A stretch of 64,000 nucleotides of DNA, from the NCBI GenBank assembly GCA_021730285.1, contig CP082962.1, positions 3,419,501 to 3,483,500 on the forward strand. Direction: 5' to 3'. The notes under the pieces were generated by a model. The model did not search any database. It worked only from the letters and a program-made list of their open reading frames with translations, and was not told the DNA's origin. Positions 8,609-16,902 of the stretch are shown here, one piece after another. The DNA comes from Desulfovibrio sp. JY (GTDB taxonomy: Bacteria; Desulfobacterota; Desulfovibrionia; Desulfovibrionales; Desulfovibrionaceae). The stretch's first letter is position 1. Each line of letters opens with the position of its first letter. Both the position numbers and the translations under genes were made by a program.

Positions 8609-9583
8609 ACGAACGCACATAAATTCATTTTTGGCCCGGTTCGCTCGGGCCGCCTCGGGTTGTCACTGGGGTTGGATCTGCTTGGCGCAAGAATTTGCAC
8701 CTTCGACTGCCTCTATTGCGAGGTGGGTCCGACCGACACGTTGACCGTTTCCCGCAAGCCCTATATCCCGGCCGCGCGTCTCCTTGAGGAACTGGCGGCC
8801 GTGAAGGCGGCGGGCTGCGGCCCTATCGACGCCGTTACCCTCGGCGGGCTCGGCGAGCCGACGCTCAATAGCGAGTGCGCCGCGATTATCGCCGGAGCCA
8901 AGGAACTTTTCCCGGATGTCCCCGTGGCCGTGCTCACCAATTCGAGCCTGCTGTCCGATCCGCAGGTGCGCCGCGACATCGCCGGGGCCGATATTGTGCT
9001 GCCCTCCATGGATACCCTTGTCGCGGCCGAGTACCGCCGCGTCAACCGCCCCCATCCGTCCATGGATCTGGCCGCCATCCGCCGGGGGCTGCTCGAGTTC
9101 CGGTCCGGGTACGCCGGCCGGCTGTACCTGGAAATCCTGCTTCTGGCCGGCCGAAACGATACGGAAGAAAACCTGGAATTGTTGCGGGGATTTTGCCGGG
9201 AACTGGCCCCGGACCGGGTGGATGTGGTCACCATGTCCCGCCCGGGAGCGCATCCGGGAGCTGCCGCCGCCGCGTCCGAGGTCCTGGCCCGTTTCCGGCA
9301 GGCGCTTGGCGTTACGGCGCCTTCCCACGCCGGGGATGCGTCCGAAGGCCATGGACCGGCCGCCCTGCGCGCCCGGGTCCCTGCCGCCGGTCAGGCGGAC
9401 GATCTCGCGGCCCGTATCGCCGCATCCGTCACCCGGCGTCCCCAGACGGCCCAGGGCCTGAGCCTCGCCCTGGGGCAAACGCTTGCCGACGTGCAGGCGG
9501 CCCTCGATGCCCTGGAGCGGGACGGCGCGGTGCGCCGTGAGCGCGCGGGCGAGGAAATTTTTTACTCCGGCCAAACCGGATAA
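8609..9583 (+). CDS. Radical SAM protein
   Basis: A radical SAM enzyme of about 325 residues with the cluster motif CTFDCLYC (C-x3-C-x2-C) near the N-terminus, preceded by the family signature KFIFGPVRSGRLGLSLG. The C-terminal 70 residues look like a winged-helix segment (ITRRPQTAQGLS-type pattern through RRERAGEEIFY). The reaction is unknown. No ATG, GTG or TTG follows the excellent AAGGAGG at 8594-8600, while an in-frame ACG lies 8 nt beyond it at 8609 and fits the usual N-terminus of relatives. In-frame ATGs at 8519 and 8528 would add about 28-30 non-conserved residues and lack a ribosome-binding site. Confidence 0.82.
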   Translation, partial: TNAHKFIFGPVRSGRLGLSLGLDLLGARICTFDCLYCEVGPTDTLTVSRKPYIPAARLLEELAAVKAAGCGPIDAVTLGGLGEPTLNSECAAIIAGAKELFPDVPVAVLTNSSLLSDPQVRRDIAGADIVLPSMDTLVAAEYRRVNRPHPSMDLAAIRRGLLEFRSGYAGRLYLEILLLAGRNDTEENLELLRGFCRELAPDRVDVVTMSRPGAHPGAAAAASEVLARFRQALGVTAPSHAGDASEGHGPAALRARVPAAGQADDLAARIAASVTRRPQTAQGLSLALGQTLADVQAALDALERDGAVRRERAGEEIFYSGQTG

Positions 9584-9635
9584 TAGCAAATTTCGCCCCG
9601 GCGGACCTCCGCCGGCGGCAAGGAGTTTTTGTGTG

Positions 9636-11096
9636 ATGAGCAGAGGAAAGAAACGCAAGCAGAAGATGTTTATCAGCGTGCTGCCCGGTGAACAGGTCGA
9701 AGTGGCCGTGTCCGAGGATGGCCTGCTGTTGGAATATTACGTCGAGATGGTGCACCAGGCCAAGACGCGGGGGCACATTTACAAGGGCCGCATCCACAAC
9801 ATCGATCCGGCCTTGCAGGCGGCGTTCATCAATTACGGCGCGGAGCGCAACGGTTTTCTGCAGATCGACGAGGTGCACCCCGAATATTACCAGATCGTCC
9901 ACGCCGGGGAGCGCCGCCCCAAGTATCCGCCCATCCAAAAGGCGCTCAAAAAGAACCAGGAGCTGCTCGTCCAGGTGGTCAAGGAGCCGACCGGCCACAA
10001 GGGCGCGTTTCTCACCACCTACCTGTCGCTGCCGGGCCGCTATTTCGTGCTGACGCCCGGGCGCGAGCAGCGCGGCGTTTCGCGCAAGATCGAGGACGAG
10101 GCCGAACGCAAGCGGCTCAAGGAAGCCATCTCCGGGCTCAAGCTGGAGGAGGGGCTCGGCATCATCGTGCGCACCGCCGCCCTGTCCCAGTCCAAGACCG
10201 CCCTGGAGCGCGATCTGTCCTATCTGAAGCGCCTGTGGAAGGACGTGCGCCAGCGCGGCACCACGGCCGAGACGCCAAGCCTCATCTACCAGGAGCTGGA
10301 CCTGGCTTCCCGGGCCGTGCGGGACTACCTGACAGACGATGTGGGCGAGATCTGGGTGGACGAGCCGGAAACCGCCGACCGGGTGGCGGAGATGGCGTCC
10401 CTGATCTACCCGCGCCGCCCGAGCATCGTCAAACAGCACACCGACATGGACGTGCCGCTTTGGGACCGCTTCAACCTGCGCAAGCAGATCGAACAGCTCT
10501 ACGGCCGCGAGGTGACGTTGCCGAGCGGCGGCGTGCTGGCCTTCGACCATGCCGAGGCGCTGACCGCCGTGGACATCAACTCCGGCAAGATCGGCGGCGA
10601 ATCCAATTTCCGCGAAATGGCGCTCAAGACCAATGCCGAGGCGGCCGAGGAAGTGGCCCGCCAGCTGCGCCTGCGCGACATCGGCGGCCAGGTGGTCATC
10701 GACTTCATCGAGATGAAGGACCGCAAGCACGTGGCCGAGGTGGAAAAGACCCTGCGCGCGGCCTTTAAAAGCGACCGGGCCCGCACCGACGTCGGCCGCA
10801 TTTCGCGTTTCGGGCTTCTCGAGATCGTGCGCCAGCGCCTGGGCTCCTCGGCCCTGTCCATCACCTCCGAGACCTGTCCGCACTGCAAGGGTTCGGGCCA
10901 GCGGCGCAACCACGAATGGCAGGCGCTGACCGTGCTCAAGGATATCTACCGCCAGATGCGCAAGGATTCCGGCCAGGAGTGCGTCACGGCCAAGGTGTCC
11001 GAGGAACTGGCCCTGTACCTGCTCAATTACAAGCGGGCCCGGCTCTCGGCCATGGAAGAGGAATTCAAGAAAAAGATCATCATCGCCGCCTTGTAA
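9636..11096 (+). CDS. rng: Ribonuclease E/G family endoribonuclease
   Basis: A 486-residue Rne/Rng-family RNase that cuts single-stranded AU-rich RNA in mRNA decay and rRNA/tRNA maturation. An S1-like RNA-binding region covers about residues 40-125 (HIYKGRIHNIDPALQAAFINYG). Both catalytic aspartates are conserved, in AVDINSGK and in VVIDFIEM (aligned with E. coli RNase E Asp303 and Asp346). The zinc-link motif CPHCKGSG is present. It lacks the long C-terminal scaffold of RNase E, so it is closer to RNase G in size. The ATG at 9636 follows an AAGGAG. It leads into queH after four bases. Confidence 0.93.
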   Translation: MSRGKKRKQKMFISVLPGEQVEVAVSEDGLLLEYYVEMVHQAKTRGHIYKGRIHNIDPALQAAFINYGAERNGFLQIDEVHPEYYQIVHAGERRPKYPPIQKALKKNQELLVQVVKEPTGHKGAFLTTYLSLPGRYFVLTPGREQRGVSRKIEDEAERKRLKEAISGLKLEEGLGIIVRTAALSQSKTALERDLSYLKRLWKDVRQRGTTAETPSLIYQELDLASRAVRDYLTDDVGEIWVDEPETADRVAEMASLIYPRRPSIVKQHTDMDVPLWDRFNLRKQIEQLYGREVTLPSGGVLAFDHAEALTAVDINSGKIGGESNFREMALKTNAEAAEEVARQLRLRDIGGQVVIDFIEMKDRKHVAEVEKTLRAAFKSDRARTDVGRISRFGLLEIVRQRLGSSALSITSETCPHCKGSGQRRNHEWQALTVLKDIYRQMRKDSGQECVTAKVSEELALYLLNYKRARLSAMEEEFKKKIIIAAL

Positions 11097-11100
11097 GACC

Positions 11101-11661
11101 ATGCCCGAACGCCTGTTGCTGCATATCTGCTGCGGGCCTTGCGCCATCGCGCCCTTATTGCGCCTCCACGAGGCCGGACTGCATGTGGCGGGGCTTTTTT
11201 ACAACCCCAACATCCAGCCGGTGATGGAATATCTGCGCCGCCGCGATGCCTTGGCCGAGGTGGCGGCGCGGCTCGACGTGGACGTGCTCTACGACGATTA
11301 CGACCCGCTGCCGCATCTGCGCCGGTCGGTCGCCGACCCGGGTGCGCGCTGCCGGCCCTGCTGGGACGAGCGGCTGGCCCGCACGGCCGAAACAGCCCGG
11401 CGCATGGGCTGCGATGCCTACTCCTCTTCGCTGCTCTACAGCAAATACCAGGACCATGGCGTGCTCAAGTCCCTGGGCGAGAAGCAGGCCTCCGCCCACG
11501 GCGTCCCGTTTTACTACCGCGATTTTCGCGTCGATTGGGACGAGGGGGTGGCCCTTTCCAAGGAATGGGGCATCTACCGACAGCCGTACTGCGGCTGCGT
11601 CCTGAGCGAATTCGACCGCTTCTCCAAAAAACTGCGCCGCCCGCCTGTGGTGGCGCGGTAG
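11101..11661 (+). CDS. queH: Epoxyqueuosine reductase QueH
   Basis: A 186-residue QueH (DUF208) enzyme, the non-homologous alternative to QueG for the last step of queuosine synthesis in tRNA. The diagnostic cysteine motifs are all present: HICCGPC at the N-terminus, CRPCWDERL around residue 80, and YCGCVLSEFDRF near the C-terminus. The latter cysteines bind the iron-sulfur/metal centre in characterised homologues. It follows the RNase gene by four bases, indicating co-transcription. No other queuosine gene is in the window. Confidence 0.93.
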   Translation: MPERLLLHICCGPCAIAPLLRLHEAGLHVAGLFYNPNIQPVMEYLRRRDALAEVAARLDVDVLYDDYDPLPHLRRSVADPGARCRPCWDERLARTAETARRMGCDAYSSSLLYSKYQDHGVLKSLGEKQASAHGVPFYYRDFRVDWDEGVALSKEWGIYRQPYCGCVLSEFDRFSKKLRRPPVVAR

Positions 11662-11673
11662 CTTTCTTTTTTT

Positions 11674-11735
11674 TGCCTCCGGCGGCCAGGGGGAAACTTT
11701 TTGGAAAAAGTTTCCCCCTGGACCCCCTTCAAAAA
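11674..11735. repeat. Intergenic hairpin repeat, class II (terminator of queH)
   Basis: A 17-bp-arm hairpin at 11686-11721 (CCAGGGGGAAACTTTTT and complement) is preceded by TGCCTCCGGCGG and followed by ACCCCCTTCAAAAA. The whole 62-nt unit is nearly identical to 58233-58294. It sits directly after queH and likely terminates the rng-queH transcript. Confidence 0.8.
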
Positions 11736-11929
11736 CGTTCAAAGGGGATTGTGCGGCTCTCCCGATGCGGGGGAAATGACGGTTTCTTTTTGTGGGAAAT
11801 GACGGGACGTTTTCTTTCCAACGGGGCAAGGTGGTATCGTTTAGGGGCGGACGGTTCCCGAATGTTCGGGGGCGCTGTTTCGTGCTGACGGGTTAGGATT
11901 GCTGTTGGGTATGAGAAGCGTGTGTGCAG

Positions 11930-12007
11930 GGCAGGCGGGGGCAGGACGGACGCGAAGGCGTATTCTTCGAATATGCGCCGCACGTGGCCGTCCTGCCCCC
12001 GCCTGCC
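11930..12007. repeat. Large intergenic foldback upstream of cbiB
   Basis: The 435-nt gap between queH and cbiB (11662-12097) holds, beyond the queH hairpin, a 20-bp perfect inverted repeat: GGCAGGCGGGGGCAGGACGG at 11930-11949 and its complement at 11988-12007. A second stem sits inside the loop (GGCGTATTC against GAATATGCGCC with a two-base bulge). The resulting 78-nt structure lies about 90 nt upstream of cbiB. No B12-box or other known riboswitch motif could be recognised. No coding sequence is convincing in this gap. Confidence 0.75.
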
Positions 12008-12097
12008 TGCCCGCAAAATGATCGTATAACCGCAAGTGGTGTTCCTGCCCCCTCCGCCGGCCTGTCGGTCGAATAACCACTCTTACGGGAATATGGC

Positions 12098-13015
12098 ATG
12101 AGTGATGCGACGTGGATGATTATCCTGGCCGTCGGGCTCGATCTGGCCCTGGCCGATCCGCTCTGGCTGCCGCATCCGGTGCGGGCCATCGGCGCGGCTT
12201 ATGCGGCCCTGGACGCGCTGGCCGACCGGTCGGGCCTGCGCACGCGCCTTTTCGGGGCCTGCTGCGTGGCCGTGGTTGCGGCGGCGAGCGGTGGCGTCGT
12301 CTGGCTGGCCGGCCGGATACCGGGCATCGGTTTTTTGTGCGCGCTCTATTTCGCCTATGCCGGCCTGGCCCTGGGCGGACTTTTGCGCGAAGGCCGCAAG
12401 GCAGCGGCGTTGCTCAAAAAAAATCAGGTGGAAGCGGCCCGGACGGTCGTTGCCGGGCTGGTCAGCCGGGACGTGACCGCCCTCGATGCGGCCGGTCTGT
12501 GGCGGGCCCTGGCCGAAACCGTGGCTGAAAACGCCAACGATGCGTTCGTTGCGCCGTTTTTTTGGCTGGCCGTGGCCGGACTGCCCGGACTTTGGGCATA
12601 CAAGGCCATAAGCACCGCCGACTCCATGTGGGGCTACCGCACCCCGCGCTACCGCGACCTGGGCTGGTTTGGGGCCAGGGCCGACGATGTACTGGCCTGG
12701 CTGCCGGCGAGGATAACCACCCTTGGCATGTGGGTTGCAGCCAGGATCATGGGGCTGGGCAGGGGCGTGCGCTTCGGTGCTGTCGCCGCCGACGCGGAAA
12801 AAAGCGCCAGTCCAAACGCCGGCTGGCCCATGGCCGCCGCGGCCTGGCTCTGTGGCGCGTCCATGGGAGGACCGTCCGTGTACTTTGGCCAACTGATGCG
12901 CAAGCCGACCTTTGGACCTGTCGGCAGACCCTGGGATGCAAAGCGGTTTGCAATGCTGCTGCGACTGGTATTGTTTGCAAGCGGAATTGTTGTCGTAGTA
13001 ACTGTTTTATTGTAA
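12098..13015 (+). CDS. cbiB: Adenosylcobinamide-phosphate synthase CbiB/CobD
   Basis: A 305-residue polytopic membrane protein of the CbiB/CobD family, which joins aminopropanol phosphate to adenosylcobyric acid late in cobalamin synthesis. Family motifs include LALADPLWLPHPVRAIG at the N-terminus, VAENANDAFVAPFFW (the conserved ENxxDG-like region) and YKAISTADSMWGYR. The start ATG is preceded by a weak GGGAA. It stands alone, with no other cobalamin gene nearby. A long foldback structure lies upstream. Confidence 0.93.
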   Translation: MSDATWMIILAVGLDLALADPLWLPHPVRAIGAAYAALDALADRSGLRTRLFGACCVAVVAAASGGVVWLAGRIPGIGFLCALYFAYAGLALGGLLREGRKAAALLKKNQVEAARTVVAGLVSRDVTALDAAGLWRALAETVAENANDAFVAPFFWLAVAGLPGLWAYKAISTADSMWGYRTPRYRDLGWFGARADDVLAWLPARITTLGMWVAARIMGLGRGVRFGAVAADAEKSASPNAGWPMAAAAWLCGASMGGPSVYFGQLMRKPTFGPVGRPWDAKRFAMLLRLVLFASGIVVVVTVLL

Positions 13016-13121
13016 CAGCAACGGCATGTGGACAATTTGGAAAAATTTCCCCTGTGCGTATTTCGAGCCCTGCCGGGTGATGGTGTGTTTCGGATTTTTA
13101 TCGGGCGAGATGGATTTTTTG

Positions 13122-13151
13122 TTGACGCAAACGAAACTCCGGTGCTAAAAA
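13122..13151 (+). promoter_or_regulatory. Probable sigma-70 promoter of the cold-shock gene
   Basis: TTGACG at 13122-13127 and TAAAAA at 13146-13151 are separated by 18 nt and precede an AT-rich leader and a strong ribosome-binding site (AGGAGGG at 13170-13176). Promoter inferred from consensus only. Confidence 0.5.
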
Positions 13152-13183
13152 ATAAGGTACGAGTTTTTCAGGAGGGCAGACGT

Positions 13184-13390
13184 ATGGGATTTGAAGGCAC
13201 CGTCAAGTGGTTCAGTGACAAGAAGGGCTATGGTTTCATCATGCGCGAAGGTGAGGACGACGTGTTTGTTCATTACTCGTCCATTGAGGGAGATGGGTTT
13301 CGCACCTTGCGCGAAGGCGAACTTGTGCAATTCGAAATCATCCAGGGTGAGCGGGGGCCCAAAGCCACCAATGTGGTGAAAAACGCCTGA
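13184..13390 (+). CDS. Cold-shock domain protein (CspA family)
   Basis: A 68-residue single cold-shock domain protein that binds single-stranded RNA/DNA and acts as an RNA chaperone. The RNP1 (KGYGFI) and RNP2 (VFVHYS) motifs are intact, and the N-terminus ([17 protein letters not shown]) is canonical. The ATG is chosen from the strong AGGAGGG eight bases upstream. A monocistronic layout is suggested by its own promoter and by a strong terminator right after it. Confidence 0.96.
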   Translation: MGFEGTVKWFSDKKGYGFIMREGEDDVFVHYSSIEGDGFRTLREGELVQFEIIQGERGPKATNVVKNA

Positions 13391-13413
13391 CCGCCGTTCT
13401 ATACTCCCGCGAA

Positions 13414-13449
13414 AAAAGCCCCCGGCGCCGCATGGCGCCGGGGGCTTTT
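13414..13449. terminator. Bidirectional terminator between csp and proC
   Basis: A 16-bp perfect stem (AAAAGCCCCCGGCGCC and complement) with a GCAT loop lies between the convergent csp and proC genes. A-rich and T-rich flanks on both sides allow termination in either direction. Confidence 0.9.
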
Positions 13450-13471
13450 GATTTGGTTGGAGACGGGTCGG

Positions 13472-14272
13472 TCAGGCGCCGAGGGCCTTGGAGCGGTCAC
13501 GCGAGGCGGCCACGGCGTCGATGACTGCCGCCCGCACGGCCTTGCGGTCGAGGTGCATGAGCGCCTCGATGGTGGTGCCGGCCGGCGAGGTGACCATCTC
13601 GCGCAGGACGCTCGGATGGAGCCCGGACTCGGCGGCCAGCTTGGCCGTGCCCTCGATGAGCCCGGAAACGATATCCGTGGCCTTGTCCCGGGGAAAGCCC
13701 ACGAGCACCCCGGATTCGATGAGCGCCTCCATGAAATAGAGGACGTAGGCCGGGCCGGAGCCGGCAAGGCCGGTGAAGGCGTCGAAGAGTTTTTCCTCGA
13801 GCACGTAGGTGCGGCCAAGCTTGTTGAAAAGCCCGTGGACGAAGGCCCGGTGCGTCTCGCCCAGCTTCGGGTCCTCCAGGCACAGGGCGAACTGGCCCGC
13901 GCCGACCAGGGCCGGGGTGTTGGGCATGATGCGCACCACCGGGCACTTGCCGGATGTCAGCTCCCGCAGCCGGGTCATGGTCACGCCGGCGACGATGGAG
14001 CAGACCACCGTCTCGGGCCGCAGATACGGCGCCAGGGCCGACATGGCCGCAGCGAGGTACTGGGGCTTGACGCACAGGATCAGGTAATCGGCCCCCGCCG
14101 CCAGCGCCTCGGGGGTCGCGGCGGGCGCGGCCAGATTCTTGTCGGCCAGGGCCTTCACCTTGGCCGGGTCCACGTCGTAGGCCAGGGCCGAGACGTCGGG
14201 AACGGCGGCAAGGCCCTTGATGATGGCCCCGCCCATGTTCCCCGCACCGAGAAAACCGATGACGGCGGCCAT
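13472..14272 (-). CDS. proC: Pyrroline-5-carboxylate reductase
   Basis: A 266-residue ProC enzyme catalysing the NAD(P)H-dependent last step of proline synthesis. The N-terminal Rossmann motif (IGFLGAGNMGGAIIKGL) and the C-terminal dimer/active-site region (FDAFTGLAGSGPAYVLYFMEAL, then VTSPAGTTIEAL) are clear. The start at 14272 is chosen because the Rossmann fold begins immediately there. Longer in-frame reading runs back into ndk. It starts four bases after the ndk stop, so the two genes are probably co-transcribed. Confidence 0.95.
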   Translation of the reverse strand: MAAVIGFLGAGNMGGAIIKGLAAVPDVSALAYDVDPAKVKALADKNLAAPAATPEALAAGADYLILCVKPQYLAAAMSALAPYLRPETVVCSIVAGVTMTRLRELTSGKCPVVRIMPNTPALVGAGQFALCLEDPKLGETHRAFVHGLFNKLGRTYVLEEKLFDAFTGLAGSGPAYVLYFMEALIESGVLVGFPRDKATDIVSGLIEGTAKLAAESGLHPSVLREMVTSPAGTTIEALMHLDRKAVRAAVIDAVAASRDRSKALGA

Positions 14273-14276
14273 GGCC

Positions 14277-14693
14277 CTAACCCACCATTTCCAGGGCGCT
14301 GAAGAAGTAGGACGTCTCGAAGGCGGCGGTTTCCGGGGCGTCGGAGCCGTGGACGGAGTTCTTCTCGATGTCCAGGGCATAGGTCTTGCGGATGGTGCCT
14401 TCCTCGGCGTTGGCCGGGTTGGTGGCGCCCATGAGCTTGCGGTAGCGGGCGATGGCGTCGTCGCCTTCGAGGATGGAGACGACCACCGGGCCGGAGATCA
14501 TGAAGTCCACCAGGCTGCCGAAGAACGGGCGTTCCTTGTGCACGGCGTAAAAGCCCTCGGCCTCGGCCTTGGACAACTGGATCATCTTCATGGCCACGAC
14601 CTTAAGCCCCGTGTCCTGGATCATTTTGAGGATGGCTCCGGCCAGATTGCGGGAGACGGCGTCGGGCTTGATGATGGAAAGGGTACGTTCCAT
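14277..14693 (-). CDS. ndk: Nucleoside diphosphate kinase
   Basis: A 138-residue Ndk that transfers the terminal phosphate between NTPs and NDPs through a phosphohistidine. The sequence starts [13 protein letters not shown] and carries the active-site histidine in [12 protein letters not shown]. The start is set by AAGGAG seven bases upstream. Length and motifs are those of an active enzyme. It is the first gene of an ndk-proC pair. Confidence 0.97.
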   Translation of the reverse strand: MERTLSIIKPDAVSRNLAGAILKMIQDTGLKVVAMKMIQLSKAEAEGFYAVHKERPFFGSLVDFMISGPVVVSILEGDDAIARYRKLMGATNPANAEEGTIRKTYALDIEKNSVHGSDAPETAAFETSYFFSALEMVG

Positions 14694-14899
14694 GGGTGTT
14701 GCTCCTTGCGTTTTGTGGAATGTCCGGCCTTGGTTGGATGGTGCCATGTCATGGCACGGCCGGGCAGGGCGGATTTATCGTGAATCGCCTGCCATGGCAA
14801 AGGGTGAATCCAAGTCGCACCCGCCTGCCTGGCCGCGGGCCGTATGCGGCGACTAATCCTCGTGCGGGGATGTATCGTTTGAAATTTCGAAAGGGGAGC

Positions 14900-14947
14900 G
14901 CGAGAGGGGAGGCCCCTTTGTAACGGGCTTCCCCTCCCGCTTTTTTT
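14900..14947. terminator. Class I hairpin repeat / terminator
   Basis: A hairpin with arms GCGAGAGGGGAGGCCC and GGGCTTCCCCTCCCGC, followed by T7 on the plus strand, belongs to the same family as the hairpins at 4445, 18962 and 33081. It lies just beyond the 3' end of the DUF190-CBS gene and upstream of ndk. In the minus direction it would end the crcB/DUF190-CBS transcript. No gene was found in 14694-14899. Confidence 0.75.
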
Positions 14948-14950
14948 CCC

Positions 14951-16189
14951 TCAATGCGCGCCGGCGATGACCCGCAAAATCGCTTCGCGGTCGACCATGC
15001 CGAGCAGCTTGCCCGCGTCGTCCACGACCACCAGCCGCTTGACCTTGGTCGCGAGCATTTTTTGCAACACTTCCATCAGGGGCGCGTCTTCGTGGATGGT
15101 CAGGACGTTCGGTTCCATGACCTCGGCCGCCGAACCGGTGGGGCAGGCGCCGGTCTCCTCGGGCTTGCCGAAGGAGAAAAGGGCTTCCACGAGGCCGGGT
15201 TTTCGGGCCGGACCGCAACGCCTGAGCAGGTCGCTGTCGAGAACGATGCCGCGCACCGTTCCGTCCGCGTCCACGACGACCGCGCGCCGCAGCGGCGAAG
15301 CGACGATGGCGGCCACAACCTGGTGCAGCGGCGTGTCCGGGAAGGCCGTGGGCACGTCGGTGATCATCACGTCCCGGGCCTGCTGGAAAAGTCCGGCCGT
15401 GAAGCGCGGCAACGCCTGGGCCGAGGGGGCCAGGTCCGAGGCCGCGCGCAGGATGTCCACCCGGCTGACCAGCCCCACGAGCTCGCCCGCGGCGTCCACC
15501 ACCGGCAGCCGTTTGAGGCCTTTTCCGGTCATGAGCTGGGCCGCGTCGCGAAGGCTCATCCGGTCATTGATCGTCACAACCGGGCTGGTCATGACCTCGC
15601 CGGCGGTGCGTCCCGAAATCTTGTCGCGCTCGTTTTTGCGGATATCCTCGGGCAGGATGTCCTGTAGGGAAAGCCGCGCCGCCATGCCGCCGCGCATGAG
15701 GACGTCCCCGCCCGTGACGATGCCGGCTACCGCGCCGTCGGGTTCGATGACCAGCACCGCTTTGTTGTCGTGGGAAACGAGCATGTCCATGACCACCGGC
15801 AGTGGGGTGTCCCGACTCGCCGTGGCCACGGTGGTGGCCATGACGTCGCGCACCCGGACCGGACAATGAAAACGCGCGGTGATCCCGCGCTGGCGAGTGA
15901 TGAGCCCGCCCCTGATCACGGCCTCGATGCGGGGCAGCACGGCATCGAGACGCTCGGGGCGGTCGACGATCTCCACCACCATGGGCAGGTCCTCGGACAG
16001 GCGTAACAGCTTGGCCGTGTGGACGAGGCTTCCGGCTCCGAACCCGAGCACCCCGCGCAGCACGGTGGCTCCGGCCGCGCCGTGCCGGCGGGCTTCCTCC
16101 ACGATCACCTCATAGACAGGCCGCCCGTCGCTGCGGTCGGATTCGCCGCAATACACGCGCAACACTTCCACCTCGGCGTATTCCGTCAT
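14951..16189 (-). CDS. DUF190 protein with four CBS domains
   Basis: A 412-residue soluble protein. Residues 1-108 form a DUF190 domain (PII-like fold; VLRVYCGESDRSDGRPVYEVIVEEARR, then GATVLRGVLGFGA). Four CBS motifs follow as two pairs, with conserved openings RDVMATTVATAS, GEVMTSPVVTIN, RDVMITDVPTAF and AEVMEPNVLTIH. CBS pairs usually sense adenine nucleotides. The gene lies 62 nt downstream of crcB on the same strand, and DUF190 proteins are commonly found beside CrcB. A regulatory role in fluoride or ion export is therefore a reasonable inference, but not shown here. Confidence 0.88.
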   Translation of the reverse strand: MTEYAEVEVLRVYCGESDRSDGRPVYEVIVEEARRHGAAGATVLRGVLGFGAGSLVHTAKLLRLSEDLPMVVEIVDRPERLDAVLPRIEAVIRGGLITRQRGITARFHCPVRVRDVMATTVATASRDTPLPVVMDMLVSHDNKAVLVIEPDGAVAGIVTGGDVLMRGGMAARLSLQDILPEDIRKNERDKISGRTAGEVMTSPVVTINDRMSLRDAAQLMTGKGLKRLPVVDAAGELVGLVSRVDILRAASDLAPSAQALPRFTAGLFQQARDVMITDVPTAFPDTPLHQVVAAIVASPLRRAVVVDADGTVRGIVLDSDLLRRCGPARKPGLVEALFSFGKPEETGACPTGSAAEVMEPNVLTIHEDAPLMEVLQKMLATKVKRLVVVDDAGKLLGMVDREAILRVIAGAH

Positions 16190-16251
16190 GGCTTTCTCCC
16201 AAAAGCGGGCGTCGGCATCCCGTCGCGGACGCCGCTCCCCCGCATTCTACG

Positions 16252-16629
16252 CTACAACATCCGGCCGAGCATCAGCCCGCCGAAAAGGGCGGCAAAGCCG
16301 AGCACGGTCTGGAAACCGACATTGGCCAGGGCTACCAGGTAGCGGCCTTCCTCGATCAGGCCGCCGCTTTCGAAAATGAAAGTGGAAAAGGTGGTGAACG
16401 CGCCCATGAATCCCGTGAGGATGATGGCCCGGGTTTCGGCGCGAATGAGCATCCGGCCTTCGCCAAGCTGCCAGATAAAGCCGAACAGGAAACAGCCGAG
16501 GATGTTGGCGGCCGCCGTGCCCCAGGGGAATTGCCGGCCGGCCAGGCCGTAGACAAGCCCGGAAATCCAATAGCGGGCCAGGGTGCCGGCCGCGCCGGCC
16601 AGGGCGATAAGGCCCAGTTTTTCCAGCAT
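16252..16629 (-). CDS. crcB: Fluoride channel CrcB/Fluc
   Basis: A 125-residue four-helix membrane protein of the CrcB/Fluc family, which forms dual-topology dimeric fluoride channels protecting against fluoride. The signature NILGCFLFGF and the GFMGAFTTFSTF motif lining the pore are present. The start at 16629 follows GGAGAGG. An upstream ATG at 16779 would add 50 residues of non-membrane sequence. It appears co-transcribed with the DUF190-CBS gene. No convincing fluoride riboswitch was found upstream. Confidence 0.93.
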   Translation of the reverse strand: MLEKLGLIALAGAAGTLARYWISGLVYGLAGRQFPWGTAAANILGCFLFGFIWQLGEGRMLIRAETRAIILTGFMGAFTTFSTFIFESGGLIEEGRYLVALANVGFQTVLGFAALFGGLMLGRML

Positions 16630-16781
16630 CGCGCCTCTCCGGAGGCGACGGTATCGCCCCCATGTGTGGTTGCCTCGTGTCCCGGGCGTCGTCAGCGGCG
16701 ACGAGGGTGATTCGAGACGATTTTCAATCGGATTGATAGCGCAGGGGACAAAAAGGGTAAAGCGGGCGATTGACTTCATTA

Positions 16782-16802
16782 TTCCTATCGTTAAAGTAGG
16801 AA
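16782..16802. promoter_or_regulatory. Palindromic operator candidate upstream of nifU
   Basis: TTCCTA-N9-TAGGAA is a perfect 6-bp inverted repeat 100 nt upstream of the nifU start, in an AT-rich patch between the divergent crcB and nifU genes. A TATACT hexamer at about 16857 could be the -10 of the nifU promoter. An iron-sulfur-responsive Rrf2-type regulator is a possible binder, but this is inference. Confidence 0.45.
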
Positions 16803-16902
16803 ATTGTATGGGCGCTCAAAGCGTCAAAAACCCTTTTCGCGGCACGGCAAGCGGCCTATACTGGTGCGTCGCCTGCAACCGCCAGGGCGATCGGAGGAAA
16901 CT

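Noticed and set aside
11662-12097. Cobalamin riboswitch upstream of cbiB
   Set aside because: The gene and gap length suggested one, but no B12-box (GCCACTG-type) or conserved core could be found; only an unrelated GC-rich foldback is present.
16630-16780. Fluoride riboswitch upstream of crcB
   Set aside because: A GGCGAT...TCGCC hairpin lies just before the start codon, but the conserved downstream GCTGATG-type core and pseudoknot are missing and there is no room for them.
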